A DNA stretch of 64,000 nucleotides, taken from contig JFHF01000011.1 in the NCBI GenBank assembly GCA_000648925.1, forward strand, positions 1 through 64,000, written 5' to 3'. Source of the stretch: Caballeronia jiangsuensis (GTDB lineage Bacteria > Pseudomonadota > Gammaproteobacteria > Burkholderiales > Burkholderiaceae). A program made the position numbers and the translations under genes. The notes beneath the pieces were generated by a model. That model was not told the DNA's origin, searched no databases, and saw only the letters and a list, made by a program, of their open reading frames with translations. Of the stretch, positions 40,629 to 50,633 are shown piece by piece (the first letter of the stretch is position 1; each line of letters starts with the position of its first letter).

Positions 40629-40865
40629 AATCAAACCCTGCGAGGACTTAAACGTCCGGACGGCCGAATCAGCCTTTGGAACTATTGAAATCGGCGCGCG
40701 CCGGGGCCATATTGGAGCCGAACGCTGCATTGCAACGGGGACTGCGCGGGCGGCTGGCGCAGCAAAGCGGTCCTAATACTGGCTTAAGTCCGCGCACCTT
40801 ATCATTCGTGTGTGACGGATGTCGCGGGAAGACCGAACGACAGACAATTGGAGCAAGGAGAAACC

Positions 40866-41564
40866 ATGAACGAATCACCCTACAGCTTTGGCCGTAATGG
40901 CAGCGTCACCTCGGTCGAGGTACGCAACCGCGTGCTGCGCAACACCTACTGGCTGCTCGCGCTCTCGATGGTGCCGACGGTGCTCGGCGCGTGGGTCGGC
41001 GTCGCGACGGGCTTCTCGCTGTTCGCGGCCACCAGCCCGGCGATGAGCTTCATCGCGTTCCTCGCGATCGCGTTCGGCTTCATGTTCGCCATCGAGAAAA
41101 CCAAGGAAAGCGGGATGGGCGTGCTCGTCCTGCTCGGCTTCACGTTCTTCATGGGCCTGATGCTTTCGCGCCTGCTGAGCTTCATTCTGGGCTTCTCGAA
41201 CGGGCCGCAGCTCATCATGATGGCGTTCGGCGGCACGGGCGTGATCTTCGCCGCGATGGCGACCATCGCCACCGTCAGCAAGCGCGATTTCTCGGGTCTG
41301 GGCAAGTTCCTGTTCATGGGCGTGATCGTCATTCTGCTCGCCGCGTTCGCGAACATCTTCCTGCAGTTGCCGGCCCTGATGATGACGATCTCCGTGCTCG
41401 CCATCGTTATCTTCTCGGCGTACATGCTGTTCGACGTTCAACGCGTGGTGAACGGCGGCGAGACGAACTACATCAGCGCGACGCTCGCGATCTACCTCGA
41501 CCTGTACAACGTGTTCACGAACCTGCTGGCGCTGCTCGGCATTTTCGGCGGCAACCGCAACTAA
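40866..41564 (+). CDS. Bax inhibitor-1/YccA family membrane protein
   Basis: A 232-residue inner-membrane protein with about seven hydrophobic helices and the BI-1 family's late acidic helix (SAYMLFDVQRVVNGGETNYISATLAIYLDLYN). Relatives in E. coli include YccA, an FtsH-modulating protein, and YbhL, so a link to the HflKC-FtsH system coded elsewhere in this window is conceivable. The ATG at 40866 has AAGGAG 9 nt upstream. A strong terminator follows. Confidence 0.88.
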   Translation: MNESPYSFGRNGSVTSVEVRNRVLRNTYWLLALSMVPTVLGAWVGVATGFSLFAATSPAMSFIAFLAIAFGFMFAIEKTKESGMGVLVLLGFTFFMGLMLSRLLSFILGFSNGPQLIMMAFGGTGVIFAAMATIATVSKRDFSGLGKFLFMGVIVILLAAFANIFLQLPALMMTISVLAIVIFSAYMLFDVQRVVNGGETNYISATLAIYLDLYNVFTNLLALLGIFGGNRN

Positions 41565-41587
41565 GCTTCGGTTCTTGCCAAAGCAAT

Positions 41588-41617
41588 AAAAAAACCGGCC
41601 TTCGGGCCGGTTTTTTT
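41588..41617. terminator. bidirectional intrinsic terminator between the BI-1 gene and rlmD
   Basis: Seven A plus CCGGCC, UUCG tetraloop, GGCCGG plus seven T. A textbook bidirectional terminator for the two convergent genes. Confidence 0.95.
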
Positions 41618-41635
41618 GCGTCTGCTTCATTCGAA

Positions 41636-43051
41636 TCAATCACGCTCGAACAACGCGATCGACTCCACGTGCGACGTGTGCGGGAACATGTTCACCACGC
41701 CCGCGCCCTTCATCCGGTAGCCCGCTTCGTGCACGAGCAGGCCGGCGTCGCGCGCGAGCGTCGCCGGGTTGCACGACACGTAAACGATGCGCTCCGGCAA
41801 CGGCCCATCGCCGGACTGGGCGATGTCCGCGAGCGCCTTCGAAACGGCGAGCGCGCCTTCGCGCGGCGGATCGATGAGAAATTTATCGAATTGACCGAGC
41901 GCGCGCAGGTCGTCGGCGGTGATTTCGAACAGATTGCGGCACGCGAACGACGTGTGCCCGTCGACGCCGTTCGCCTTCGCGTTCTCCAGCGCGCGGGTCG
42001 TCAGCGCCTCGCTGCCTTCGATTCCGACAACCTCGCGCGACACGCGCGCGAGCGGCAGCGTGAAATTGCCGATGCCGCAGAACAGATCCAGCACGCGATC
42101 CGACCTTTGCGGTGCGAGCAGGCTGAGCGCACGGCTCACCAGCACGCGATTGATCTGGTGATTCACCTGCGTGAAATCGGTCGGCTTGAACGGCATGCGG
42201 ATATCGAATTCCGGCAGCGTGTACGCCAGTTCGCGATCCAGCGGATAAAACTGATAGACGGTGTCCGGCCCCTTCGGCTGCAGCCACCATTGAACGTCGT
42301 GTTCGTCGGCGAAGGTGCGCAGCAGCGCTTCGTCGGCTTCGGTCAGCGGCTCCAGAATGCGCAGCACGAGCGCCGTCACGTCGGAACCGACCGCGAGTTC
42401 GATCTGCGGCATGCGGTCCCGAATCGACAAACCCGCCACCAGATGACGCAGCGGCACGAGCATCGCGGAAACGTGCGGCGGCAGCACTTCGCAGCTCGTC
42501 ATATCGGCGACATAGCTGCTCTTGCGCTCGTGAAAGCCGACCAGCACGCCGCCCTTCTTTTCGACGTGCCGCACGGTCAGGCGCGCGCGATAGCGATAGC
42601 CCCACGACGGCCCGTGAATCGGCCGGAACATGGTTTCCGCGCGCAGCTTCGACAGATGTTGCAGGCTGTCCTCGAGCACGCGCTGCTTCACCGCGATCTG
42701 CGCGCGCACGTCGAGATGCTGCATCGAGCAGCCGCCGCATACGCCGAAAAACTGGCACTTCGGCTTCGCGCGGATCACGCTCTCGCGCAGCACGCTCACC
42801 ACCTGCGCTTGCTCGAAGCTCGGCTTCCGCCGAAAGCTCGAATAGCTCACTCGTTCGCCCGGCAGCGCGCCTTCGACGAAAATGACCTTGCCCGGCTCGC
42901 CGTTCTCGTTGACCGTGCGGCCTACGCCGCGCGCTTCCATATCGAGCGACTCGATTTCGAGCTCGGGCGCGACAAAGTCGGGATCGGGCGTGACGAACTT
43001 CGCCGGCGCGGCGCGGCGGCGATTCTGGGTTTTGCGAGCGGCTTCAGACAC
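41636..43051 (-). CDS. rlmD: 23S rRNA (uracil-1939-C5)-methyltransferase RlmD
   Basis: A 471-residue Fe-S RNA methyltransferase (RumA family). The TRAM domain occupies the N-terminus. Cluster cysteines are C99, C105, C108 and C187. The SAM site is in [12 protein letters not shown], and the catalytic nucleophile is C427 in [12 protein letters not shown]. Length and motif order match RlmD. It is convergent with the BI-1 gene; the exonuclease gene lies 68 bp upstream in the same direction. Confidence 0.93.
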   Translation of the reverse strand: MSEAARKTQNRRRAAPAKFVTPDPDFVAPELEIESLDMEARGVGRTVNENGEPGKVIFVEGALPGERVSYSSFRRKPSFEQAQVVSVLRESVIRAKPKCQFFGVCGGCSMQHLDVRAQIAVKQRVLEDSLQHLSKLRAETMFRPIHGPSWGYRYRARLTVRHVEKKGGVLVGFHERKSSYVADMTSCEVLPPHVSAMLVPLRHLVAGLSIRDRMPQIELAVGSDVTALVLRILEPLTEADEALLRTFADEHDVQWWLQPKGPDTVYQFYPLDRELAYTLPEFDIRMPFKPTDFTQVNHQINRVLVSRALSLLAPQRSDRVLDLFCGIGNFTLPLARVSREVVGIEGSEALTTRALENAKANGVDGHTSFACRNLFEITADDLRALGQFDKFLIDPPREGALAVSKALADIAQSGDGPLPERIVYVSCNPATLARDAGLLVHEAGYRMKGAGVVNMFPHTSHVESIALFERD

Positions 43052-43119
43052 CTGCGTACTTCCTGGCTAACGAATTGGCAAAGGCGAGATTGTAGACGAA
43101 CGTCACGACGTCGCCGCGC

Positions 43120-43896
43120 CTAGTTCCCGAACGCCGCGAGATACTCGGCCCAATGCGGCGACGATTCCTGCGCGAGCGCGTTCTTCACGAAGTTGATTTC
43201 GTCGGCGTACTCGCCGGGCGTGAAGCCGCCGCGCATCATCTGAAAACGACAGTACATCAGATACGTATTGACGACATCGGTCTCGCAATAGTTGCGGATT
43301 TCGTCGATCTGTCCGTCGCAGTACGCGTCCCAGACCTTGCCGCCGTCCATGCCGAGCTTGCCGGGAAAGCCGCACAGCTTCGCGAGCGCGTCGAGCGGCG
43401 CGTTGGCGCGCGCCTGATACATCGCGAGCACGTCCATCAGGTCGATGTGCCGCATGTGATAGCGGCTGATGTAGTTGTTGAACTTGAATTCGCGGTCGTC
43501 CTGACCGAGATCCCAGTAACGCGGCGCGGCGATGCCGTGCACCAGCGCGCGGTAATGGAGCACGGGCAGATCGAAGCCGCCGCCGTTCCACGACACGAGT
43601 TGCGGCGTGTACTTCTCGATCACGCGATAGAACGACTGGATGAGCGCGGCCTCGCCATCGGCGGTCGTGCCGAGCGAGCGCACGCGAAAGCCGCTGTTGT
43701 CGCGAAACACGCAGGAAATCGCCGCGACGCGCTGCAGATGATGCGGCAGAAAGTCGTTGCCGACGCGCTCGCGGCGCGCCTCGAACGCATGTTCGGCCAC
43801 CTCGCGGTCGGAAAGATCGTCGGGCAAATCTTCGAGACGGCGAATGCCGTCGACATCGGGGATCGTTTCGATGTCGAAAACAAGAATCGGTGTCAT
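43120..43896 (-). CDS. predicted 3'-5' exonuclease, PolB-like DEDD family
   Basis: A 258-residue protein with only a DEDDy-type exonuclease domain. Motif I FDIETIPD gives D8 and E10, motif II SWNGGGFDLPVL gives the next aspartate, and motif III is near NYCETDVVNTYLMY. It is similar to the exonuclease domain of B-family polymerases but has no polymerase part. Role unknown; DNA repair or RNA processing are guesses. It lies between rpoS and rlmD, all on the minus strand. Confidence 0.82.
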   Translation of the reverse strand: MTPILVFDIETIPDVDGIRRLEDLPDDLSDREVAEHAFEARRERVGNDFLPHHLQRVAAISCVFRDNSGFRVRSLGTTADGEAALIQSFYRVIEKYTPQLVSWNGGGFDLPVLHYRALVHGIAAPRYWDLGQDDREFKFNNYISRYHMRHIDLMDVLAMYQARANAPLDALAKLCGFPGKLGMDGGKVWDAYCDGQIDEIRNYCETDVVNTYLMYCRFQMMRGGFTPGEYADEINFVKNALAQESSPHWAEYLAAFGN

Positions 43897-43944
43897 TGAA
43901 TCCTGGAACGCGACGCCCTGCCGGTGCCGGGCGTCGTCGAAGCG

Positions 43945-45042
43945 TTAAAGCACGGCGTCCTTGCGAACGCCGTTGGAGGCGAAAAAGCGCTTGAGCCGCA
44001 CGAGCGCCTCTTGCTGGATCTGGCGCACACGCTCGCGCGTGAGGCCCATTTCGTCGGCGAGTTCTTCGAGCGTCGCGGGCTCGATATGGTTCAACCCGAA
44101 ACGCCGCTCGATCACGTGCCGGTGTTTGTCCGACAGGCGCGACAGCCACAGGCGCGTCAGCGATTCGAGCTCGCGATGCTGCACTTCGGCATCCGGCGAC
44201 TGACTCTGGTCGTCGGAGAGAAGATCGAGCAGGCTGCTGCCCGGATCGAGGTCGAGCGGTGCGTCGAGCGAAGCCGTGTGCTCGTTGAGCGCGAGGATAT
44301 CGGTGACTTCCTCCGGCGTCTTGCCGGTGAGATAGGCGATGTCGTCGATGCTCGCGTCGCGCCGCTCGGGTGCGACGCTGTCGTTCGAATTGGCGGAATT
44401 TTTTTCCAGATGGCGCTTCGCGCGCAGCACCTGATTGAGTTCGCGGATCACGTGCACCGGCAGCCGCACCGTGCGCGCCTGGTTCATGATCGCGCGTTCG
44501 ATGCTCTGGCGAATCCACCAGGTGGCGTAGGTCGAAAACCTGAAGCCGCGCGTCGGATCGAATTTCTCGATGGCGTGCATGAGGCCGAGGTTGCCTTCCT
44601 CGATCAGATCGAGCAACGGCACGCCGCGATTCAAATATCCCTTCGCGATGCTGACGACGAGCCGCAGATTGCGCTCGATCATCACCTGCCGCGCCTCGAA
44701 TTCCCCCGCCTTCGCGAGCCGCGAGTAGCGCTGCTCTTCCTCGACGGTAAGCAGCGGCTTCACGCTGATGCGGTTCAGGTAATGCTGAATGGTGTCGGCC
44801 GTGAGTTCGGCCTGCAAAAGCGAGCGGAAGTCGTCCGCGTCGGGAGCGGAATCGTTTGCGCCTTCACCCGGTTCGTCGCTGCTCTTTCCCCGGCTGCCGC
44901 CTTCTTCCTCGGAGTCGACCTCGACATCGACGTTATCGATGTCGTCATCATGAGTCGAAGCACCGTCCTCCACCGACACTTGCAAAGGTCGGCTGATCGT
45001 CTCAGTCTCGGCTTGCGGCAGGCGGCGCTTCGTTTTTGGCAT
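43945..45042 (-). CDS. rpoS: stationary-phase sigma factor RpoS
   Basis: A 365-residue sigma70-family factor. Region 1 is long and acidic ([21 protein letters not shown] around 47-70). Region 2 includes [23 protein letters not shown], region 3 follows, and region 4 ends in [32 protein letters not shown]. It controls general stress and stationary-phase genes. It is the last gene of surE-pcm-nlpD-rpoS, 12 bp past nlpD. In enterics rpoS has an extra promoter inside nlpD; I did not find an obvious one here. Confidence 0.96.
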   Translation of the reverse strand: MPKTKRRLPQAETETISRPLQVSVEDGASTHDDDIDNVDVEVDSEEEGGSRGKSSDEPGEGANDSAPDADDFRSLLQAELTADTIQHYLNRISVKPLLTVEEEQRYSRLAKAGEFEARQVMIERNLRLVVSIAKGYLNRGVPLLDLIEEGNLGLMHAIEKFDPTRGFRFSTYATWWIRQSIERAIMNQARTVRLPVHVIRELNQVLRAKRHLEKNSANSNDSVAPERRDASIDDIAYLTGKTPEEVTDILALNEHTASLDAPLDLDPGSSLLDLLSDDQSQSPDAEVQHRELESLTRLWLSRLSDKHRHVIERRFGLNHIEPATLEELADEMGLTRERVRQIQQEALVRLKRFFASNGVRKDAVL

Positions 45043-45054
45043 GATGGTTTCGCT

Positions 45055-46020
45055 TTATTGCGGCGGCAAATACTTCAGTGGGTCAACAGGTTTTCCCTGC
45101 CGGCGAACTTCGAAATGCAACATCACGCGGTCCGAATCGCTGTTCCCCATCTCAGCGATCTTCTGCCCTTTAGTTACCGCGTCCCCTTCTTTTACCATCA
45201 AAGCGCGGTTATGTGCGTACGCGGTGAGAAAAGTCGCGTCATGTTTGATGATAATGAGATTGCCGTAGCCGCGCAGCCCATTTCCGGAGTAAACCACTCG
45301 TCCGTCCGCCGACGCGTTGACCGGATCTCCCGCCGCACCGCCAATATTCAAACCCTTGTTCTTCGCGTCATCGAACGTGCCGAGGATCGGTCCGCGCGCA
45401 GGCCAGATGAACGCCGGCTGGCCCGTGGGCGCCGTCGCGTTCGCATCCGCGCCAGGCACACCCGGCACGCCGGGCGCCGATGCCATGCCGGCCGCCGCAC
45501 CTGCCGTTCCGGGCGCGGCGCCCATGCCCGAATTCGCACCGTAATACGGCGGCTGCGCGGTCGCGCCTGGCTGCGGCGTCGCAGAGCCGGTCGCGCCGTT
45601 GAGCGGCTGCGTCTGCACGCCGCCGCCTACGATCGGCGCAGTGGCCACACCGGGCGTCGCCGCCGCGAGATTCGCGCCCGGAGGCGCCACGCGCATCAGC
45701 TGGCCGACTTCGATCTGATTCGGGTTGGTCAGGTTGTTCCACGTCGCGATGTCGTGATAATTCTGACCGTTTTCCAGTGCGATCCGATATAGGGTGTCGC
45801 CCGGTTTTACACGGTAATAGCCTGGCGGCGGCGGACCGTTGTCCGGCGTCTGGGCCGCCGTCGTGCCGATGGGCGCGCCCGTTCTGTCGACGACCGGCGC
45901 CATGTCCATGCGCGTCGAACACGCCGCCAGCGCGGACAACGCCAGCACACACACGCCGCGCTGCGCCGCGTTCAGGCGTTGGCCTGCACTTCCTTCTTGC
46001 AAAGCACGCAGGATACTCAT
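45055..46020 (-). CDS. nlpD: NlpD-type LysM/LytM lipoprotein (amidase activator)
   Basis: A 321-residue lipoprotein. The lipobox ends LSALAAC with C34 acylated. A LysM domain (YYRVKPGDTLYRIALENGQNYHDIATWNNL) binds peptidoglycan, then a Pro/Gly/Ala-rich linker leads to a LytM/M23 domain. The LytM domain lacks catalytic metal ligands: LNIGG replaces the HxGxD-type site, although a single HFEVR remains. This is the hallmark of NlpD, which activates amidase AmiC at division rather than cutting peptidoglycan itself. It starts 4 bp after pcm ends. Confidence 0.93.
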   Translation of the reverse strand: MSILRALQEGSAGQRLNAAQRGVCVLALSALAACSTRMDMAPVVDRTGAPIGTTAAQTPDNGPPPPGYYRVKPGDTLYRIALENGQNYHDIATWNNLTNPNQIEVGQLMRVAPPGANLAAATPGVATAPIVGGGVQTQPLNGATGSATPQPGATAQPPYYGANSGMGAAPGTAGAAAGMASAPGVPGVPGADANATAPTGQPAFIWPARGPILGTFDDAKNKGLNIGGAAGDPVNASADGRVVYSGNGLRGYGNLIIIKHDATFLTAYAHNRALMVKEGDAVTKGQKIAEMGNSDSDRVMLHFEVRRQGKPVDPLKYLPPQ

Positions 46021-46024
46021 CGGG

Positions 46025-47104
46025 TCAAATCACTCCGGATTTTAAGGGTACAAAAAAGACGCGATCGAGCTGCTCTTCCCGCCATTGCGTCGCCGACACG
46101 CGCGTGACGAGCGTCAGCACCTGCGACTGCGCGGCCTGCGATCCGACCGGCGCGACGAGCTTGCCGCCCACCGCCAGTTGATCCAGCAGAGCCTGCGGCA
46201 CGTCGAGGCCCGCGCAGGCGATCACGATTGCGTCGAAGGGCGCGGCCGCGGGCAAGCCCAGGCGGCCGTCGCCGTAATGCAGCCTGATGTTCGGCACGCG
46301 CAACGGCCGAAGGTTGAGCTTCGCGCGCTCCGACAGCGGGCGCACACGCTCGATCGAATAAACCTCTGTGGCGACCTGCGACAGCACCGCCGCCTGATAA
46401 CCGCAACCTGTGCCGATCTCCAGCACCTTGGTCAACGCCCGCCCCGTCGCGACCAGCTCGATCATGCGCGCCACGACGGACGGCTTCGAGATCGTCTGGT
46501 GATGACCTATGGGCAGTGCGGCATCTTCGTAAGCCTGCGCGGCGAGCCCCGGATCGACGAACATATGGCGCGGCACGACCGACATCGCGTTGAGCACGCG
46601 CGGATCGGTCACGCCGTTCGATCGCAGGCGTTCGACCATGCGCTCGCGCACCCGTTCCGACGTGAGCGTCTGCGTGCTCGCCAGCGCGACATTGGGCGCG
46701 CCTTTCTTCGGCGCGGTGGCGGTGGCGTTCAGATCGCGCTCGGCGGGACGCGCGGCCGGGCGCAAGGCGCTCGTGCGCGGGGCGTGAGACGCATGATGCG
46801 TCGTCGCGTTCTTGCTCGCGGACGGAACCGGTTTCGCGCCGGTTGCGGGCTTCGCGCCGGAACGCGCCGGAAAAACCGAAGTGGCCGGCTTTGCGGATGC
46901 CGCCGCCGTCGCGGGATTCTTCATCGGTGCGTTCGCCGCGCGCGATGGTCCCGGCTTGGCCGGTTGCGCGGGCGTCGACGACTTGAGCGCTGAAACGGCG
47001 GCTTGCTTGCCGCGCGCATCCTGCGGACGGCTCGCGGACTTGCGCGGCTCGCGAACCAGATCCGCGAGCGCCAGCGGAAAGCGCTTGGCGCGCTCGTCGC
47101 TCAT
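46025..47104 (-). CDS. pcm: protein-L-isoaspartate O-methyltransferase, long N-terminal extension
   Basis: A 359-residue protein. The catalytic part starts near residue 147 ([18 protein letters not shown]) and holds [16 protein letters not shown] (SAM site) and DAIVIACAG; it repairs isoaspartyl residues. Residues 1-145 are Ala/Pro/Lys/Ser-rich and presumably disordered, far longer than E. coli Pcm. The ATG at 47102-47104 overlaps the surE stop by 4 bp. A start within the enzyme domain would lose this coupling, so I keep the long form. Confidence 0.9.
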   Translation of the reverse strand: MSDERAKRFPLALADLVREPRKSASRPQDARGKQAAVSALKSSTPAQPAKPGPSRAANAPMKNPATAAASAKPATSVFPARSGAKPATGAKPVPSASKNATTHHASHAPRTSALRPAARPAERDLNATATAPKKGAPNVALASTQTLTSERVRERMVERLRSNGVTDPRVLNAMSVVPRHMFVDPGLAAQAYEDAALPIGHHQTISKPSVVARMIELVATGRALTKVLEIGTGCGYQAAVLSQVATEVYSIERVRPLSERAKLNLRPLRVPNIRLHYGDGRLGLPAAAPFDAIVIACAGLDVPQALLDQLAVGGKLVAPVGSQAAQSQVLTLVTRVSATQWREEQLDRVFFVPLKSGVI

Positions 47105-47859
47105 GTGCGACCGCTCCCGGCCCGCGCCCATTCGCGCGTCTCGGCCATGAGCTTCGTATGAGTCAGATCGAGTTGCAGCGGCGTGATCGAAACGAAGCCG
47201 TTCGCGACCGCGTGGAAATCGGTGCCTTCGCTCGCGTCGAGTGCATCGCCCGACGGGCCGATCCAGTAGATCGGGTTGCCGCGCGGATCGCTCTGGCGAA
47301 TCACCGGCTGCGAAGGATGACGCTTGCCGAGGCGCGTCACGGTCCAGGCGCCGAGCTGATCGTAAGGCAGGCTCGGGATGTTCACGTTCAGCAACGGATG
47401 GCCCGGCATCGGATGTTCGAGGAAATGCGCGACGATCTCGGCGGCGACGCGCGCCGCGTCTTCGAGATGAAGCCAGTCGCGCCCGACGAGCGAAAACGCG
47501 ATGGCGGGAATGCCGAACATGAAGCCTTCGGTGGCGGCCGCGACCGTGCCCGAATACAGCGTGTCTTCGCCGACGTTCTGCCCGTTGTTGATGCCCGACA
47601 CGACGAGATCCGGCTGATGCTCGAGCATGCCGGTGAGCGCGATGTGCACGGAATCGGTTGGCGTACCGTTCACGAAGTTGAAACCGTTGGGCGCCTGATG
47701 AACGCTCAAGGGCCGCGACAGCGTAAGCGAGTTGGACGAGCCGCTGCAGTTCTGCTCGGGCGCCATCACCGTCACTTCGCCGAGCGGCTGCAGGACCTCG
47801 TGCAGCACATTGATGCCGCGCGCCAGATAACCGTCGTCGTTGCTGAGTAGGATTCGCAT
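47101..47859 (-). CDS. surE: 5'-nucleotidase SurE
   Basis: A 252-residue phosphatase acting on nucleoside monophosphates. The metal-binding start [12 protein letters not shown] has D8 and D9; [22 protein letters not shown] and GNPIYWIGP are further hallmarks. It is first in surE-pcm-nlpD-rpoS and overlaps pcm by 4 bp (ATGA). The divergent quinone oxidoreductase gene begins about 120 bp away. Confidence 0.96.
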   Translation of the reverse strand: MRILLSNDDGYLARGINVLHEVLQPLGEVTVMAPEQNCSGSSNSLTLSRPLSVHQAPNGFNFVNGTPTDSVHIALTGMLEHQPDLVVSGINNGQNVGEDTLYSGTVAAATEGFMFGIPAIAFSLVGRDWLHLEDAARVAAEIVAHFLEHPMPGHPLLNVNIPSLPYDQLGAWTVTRLGKRHPSQPVIRQSDPRGNPIYWIGPSGDALDASEGTDFHAVANGFVSITPLQLDLTHTKLMAETREWARAGSGRT

Positions 47860-47980
47860 CCGACGATTGTAACCGAGGAAAGTGGCGCGACGACGACTCG
47901 AAAGCTCGCTCCCGACGACGTCGCTGCCCTACACTGAGCCCACTTCAACGCTTTGCACGAGACCCGGACAAGGAGACGCG

Positions 47981-48955
47981 ATGCGCGCCGTACGATGCAA
48001 CCAACACGGACTACCCGACACCCTTTCGATCGAAACGCTGGCCGACCTGCATCCGGAAGCGGGCGAAGTCGTCATCGACGTGAAAGCGGCGAGTGTGAAC
48101 TTCCCCGACGTGCTCATCATCCAGAACAAATACCAGTTCAAGCCGCCGCTGCCGTTCACGCCCGGCGCGGAGTTCGCGGGCATCGTGCGCGAGGTGGGCG
48201 CGGGCGTCAAGCGCCTGTCGCCGGGCATGCGCGTGGCCGCCTATACCGCGCAAGGCGCGTTCGCCGAGCAGGCGCGCGCGAAGGAAGCGGATTGCATCGT
48301 CTTGCCCGATGACGTCGATCTCGCCGACGCCGCCGCGTTCACGCTCGCGTACGGCACGTCGTATCACGCGCTCGTCGATCGTGGGCAACTCAAGGCCGGC
48401 GACACGCTGCTCGTGCTCGGCGCGGCCGGCGGCGTCGGTATTGCGGCGGTCCAGATCGGCAAGATCGTCGGCGCGCGCGTGATCGCGGCGGCATCGAGCG
48501 CGGAGAAGCTCGCGTTCTGTCGCGAGCATGGCGCGGACGATGTCATCGACTACGCGAAAGAAGACTTGCGCGAGCGCGTCAAGGCGCTGACCGGCGGCAA
48601 CGGGCCGGATGTCATTTTCGATCCCGTCGGCGGCGCGTATGCGGAACCCGCGTTTCGAAGCATCGGCTGGCGCGGGCGGTATCTGGTCGTCGGCTTCGCG
48701 AACGGCGAGATTCCGAAGCTGCCGCTCAATCTCGCGCTGCTGAAAGGCGCGAGCATCGTGGGCGTGTTCTGGGGCGGTCACATGCAGCGCGAACACGCGA
48801 TCGCCGACCAGGAATTCGCGACGATGGTCGACTGGATCAAGGCGGGCAAGCTGCGCCCCGTCGTCACGAAACGCTATTCGCTCGATGACACGCCACGCGC
48901 CCTCGACGACATGATGAATCGCCGCGTGACCGGCAAGATCGTGATCGAGCCGTGA
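47981..48955 (+). CDS. NADPH:quinone oxidoreductase-like zinc-free MDR enzyme
   Basis: A 324-residue medium-chain dehydrogenase/reductase. It has a GroES-like N-terminal half, then the cofactor motif LGAAGGVGIAAVQIGK, and FDPVGGAYAEPAFRS in the second half. No structural-zinc cysteine cluster is visible, which fits the quinone oxidoreductase branch. The ATG at 47981 has AAGGAG 6 nt upstream. It is a single plus-strand gene between minus-strand surE and the ABC permease, with which it is convergent. Confidence 0.85.
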   Translation: MRAVRCNQHGLPDTLSIETLADLHPEAGEVVIDVKAASVNFPDVLIIQNKYQFKPPLPFTPGAEFAGIVREVGAGVKRLSPGMRVAAYTAQGAFAEQARAKEADCIVLPDDVDLADAAAFTLAYGTSYHALVDRGQLKAGDTLLVLGAAGGVGIAAVQIGKIVGARVIAAASSAEKLAFCREHGADDVIDYAKEDLRERVKALTGGNGPDVIFDPVGGAYAEPAFRSIGWRGRYLVVGFANGEIPKLPLNLALLKGASIVGVFWGGHMQREHAIADQEFATMVDWIKAGKLRPVVTKRYSLDDTPRALDDMMNRRVTGKIVIEP

Positions 48956-48965
48956 TGCGCGCGCG

Positions 48966-49790
48966 TCAGAGCTTCTCGGTTTCGCCGCTTTTCGGCTGCC
49001 ACTTCATGAGCCGTCGCTCGACCAGCGCGACGAGGCCGTCGAGCACCAGCGCGAACGCGGTCAGCACGAGGATGCCGGCGAACACCGTGTTGATGTCGAA
49101 GGTGCCTTCGGCCTGCAAAATCAGATAGCCGACGCCGCGCGCCGAGCCGAGATACTCGCCCACCACCGAGCCGACGAACGCCAGTCCCACCGACGTATGC
49201 AGACTGGAAAACACCCAGCTCGTCGCGCTCGGCAGATAGACGTAGCGCAGCAACTGCTTGCGATTCGCGCCGAGCATGCGCGCGTTGGCGAGCACGACCG
49301 GGCTCACTTCCTTCACGCCCTGGTAGACGTTGAAGAACACGATGAAAAACACGAGCGTCACGCCGAGCGCGACCTTCGACCAGATGCCGAGCCCGAACCA
49401 CACCGCGAAGATCGGCGCGAGAATCACGCGCGGCATCGAGTTGGCGGCCTTGATGTAGGGATCGAGGAGCGCGCTCGTCGTGGGCGCGAGCGCGAGCCAC
49501 AGTCCCACGCCGAGCCCGAACACGGTGCCGATGACGAACGCCAGCACGGTTTCGATCAGCGTCACCCACAGATGGATGTAAATCTCGCCGCCCGTGAACC
49601 ACTCCCAGATGCGCACGAGCACCTTCTGCGGCTCGCCGAAGAAGAACGCGGCCTTGTTGGCGTCGTCGAAATAGAAAGGCGGCAGAAGCGTCGGGCTCGT
49701 CAGCGCGTACCACAGCACGAAGCACGCGAGCAGCAACAGCCATTGCCACACGATGAGATTCGCTCGATTCGGGCGCAGCTTGTTCCACAT
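48966..49790 (-). CDS. NitT/TauT-type ABC importer, permease
   Basis: A 274-residue membrane protein with about six helices of the SsuC/TauC permease family. A coupling-helix region near LLDPYIKAANSMPRVILAPIFAVWFGLG contacts the ATPase. It starts 12 bp after the ATPase gene ends, so it is the last gene of the putative CoA-transferase/importer operon. Substrate cannot be inferred from the permease. Confidence 0.87.
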   Translation of the reverse strand: MWNKLRPNRANLIVWQWLLLLACFVLWYALTSPTLLPPFYFDDANKAAFFFGEPQKVLVRIWEWFTGGEIYIHLWVTLIETVLAFVIGTVFGLGVGLWLALAPTTSALLDPYIKAANSMPRVILAPIFAVWFGLGIWSKVALGVTLVFFIVFFNVYQGVKEVSPVVLANARMLGANRKQLLRYVYLPSATSWVFSSLHTSVGLAFVGSVVGEYLGSARGVGYLILQAEGTFDINTVFAGILVLTAFALVLDGLVALVERRLMKWQPKSGETEKL

Positions 49791-49802
49791 GATCGTATTG
49801 TC

Positions 49803-50630
49803 TTATTCAGCGGCGGGCTTCAGTTGCTGCTGATAGCCCTTCAACACTTCCTCGCGCAGCACGCCCCAGATCTGCGCATGCAGTTCGACGAAGCGCGGAT
49901 GCGAGCGGATCTCGGCGACATCGCGCGGGCGCGGCAGATCGATCACGAATTCGCCGATCGGATGCGTGCCCGGCCCCGCCGCCAGCACGACGACGCGGTC
50001 GGACATCGAGATCGCCTCGTCGAGATCGTGCGTGATGAAGAGCACGGCCTTGCGCTTCGCGGCCCACAGGTCGAGCAGCTCGTTTTCCATCAACTGACGC
50101 GTTTGAATGTCCAGCGCGGAGAACGGCTCGTCCATCAGGATGATGTCGGGATCGAGGATGAGCGTCTGCGCCATCGCGACGCGCTTTCTCATGCCGCCCG
50201 ACAACTGATGCGGGTAGCGATCGCCGAAGCCGCCGAGACCCACGCGCTTTAGCCACTCCTCGCCGCGCGCGTCGGCTTCGGCCTTCGGCACGCCGCGGAA
50301 CACGAGGCCGGCCGTCACGTTGTCGAGCGCCGAGCGCCAGGGCATCAGTGCATCGGCCTGGAACATGTAGCCCGCGCGCCGGTTGATGCCTTTCAGCGTT
50401 TCGCCGAACACGCTCACCGTGCCCGACGAAGGTTCGAGCAGCCCCGCAGACACGTTGAGCAGCGTGGACTTGCCGCAGCCGGTCGGCCCGACGACGGAGA
50501 CGAACTCGCCCGGCGCGATCGCAAGGCTCGTATCGCGGACCGCGGTATAGCGGTCCTTGCGATTCTCGCGCGACGAGAACGTGCAGGTGACGTCCGCGAG
50601 CGCGAGCGCATGGTTCGAAATCGACGACAT
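49803..50630 (-). CDS. NitT/TauT-type ABC importer, ATPase
   Basis: A 275-residue ATPase. Walker A is GPTGCGKST at 48-56, the signature LSGGMRKRVAMAQ, and Walker B IILMDEPFSALD. The typical HDLDEAISMSDRV (H-loop) follows. It is closest to the SsuB/TauB/NrtD group that energises import of sulfonates, nitrate, taurine or aromatic acids. It starts 3 bp after the binding-protein gene ends. Confidence 0.9.
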   Translation of the reverse strand: MSSISNHALALADVTCTFSSRENRKDRYTAVRDTSLAIAPGEFVSVVGPTGCGKSTLLNVSAGLLEPSSGTVSVFGETLKGINRRAGYMFQADALMPWRSALDNVTAGLVFRGVPKAEADARGEEWLKRVGLGGFGDRYPHQLSGGMRKRVAMAQTLILDPDIILMDEPFSALDIQTRQLMENELLDLWAAKRKAVLFITHDLDEAISMSDRVVVLAAGPGTHPIGEFVIDLPRPRDVAEIRSHPRFVELHAQIWGVLREEVLKGYQQQLKPAAE

Positions 50631-50633
50631 CGA

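Larger units (their letters stand above)
40529..40865. other. 337-bp divergent promoter region, ndk versus BI-1 gene
   Basis: No supported ORF. On the ndk side it has an extended -10 (TGCTACAAT) and a CTTACGG/CCGTAAG palindrome, listed separately. On the plus side a good AAGGAG lies just before the membrane-protein gene at 40866, but I see no strong -10/-35 for it. Confidence 0.7.
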
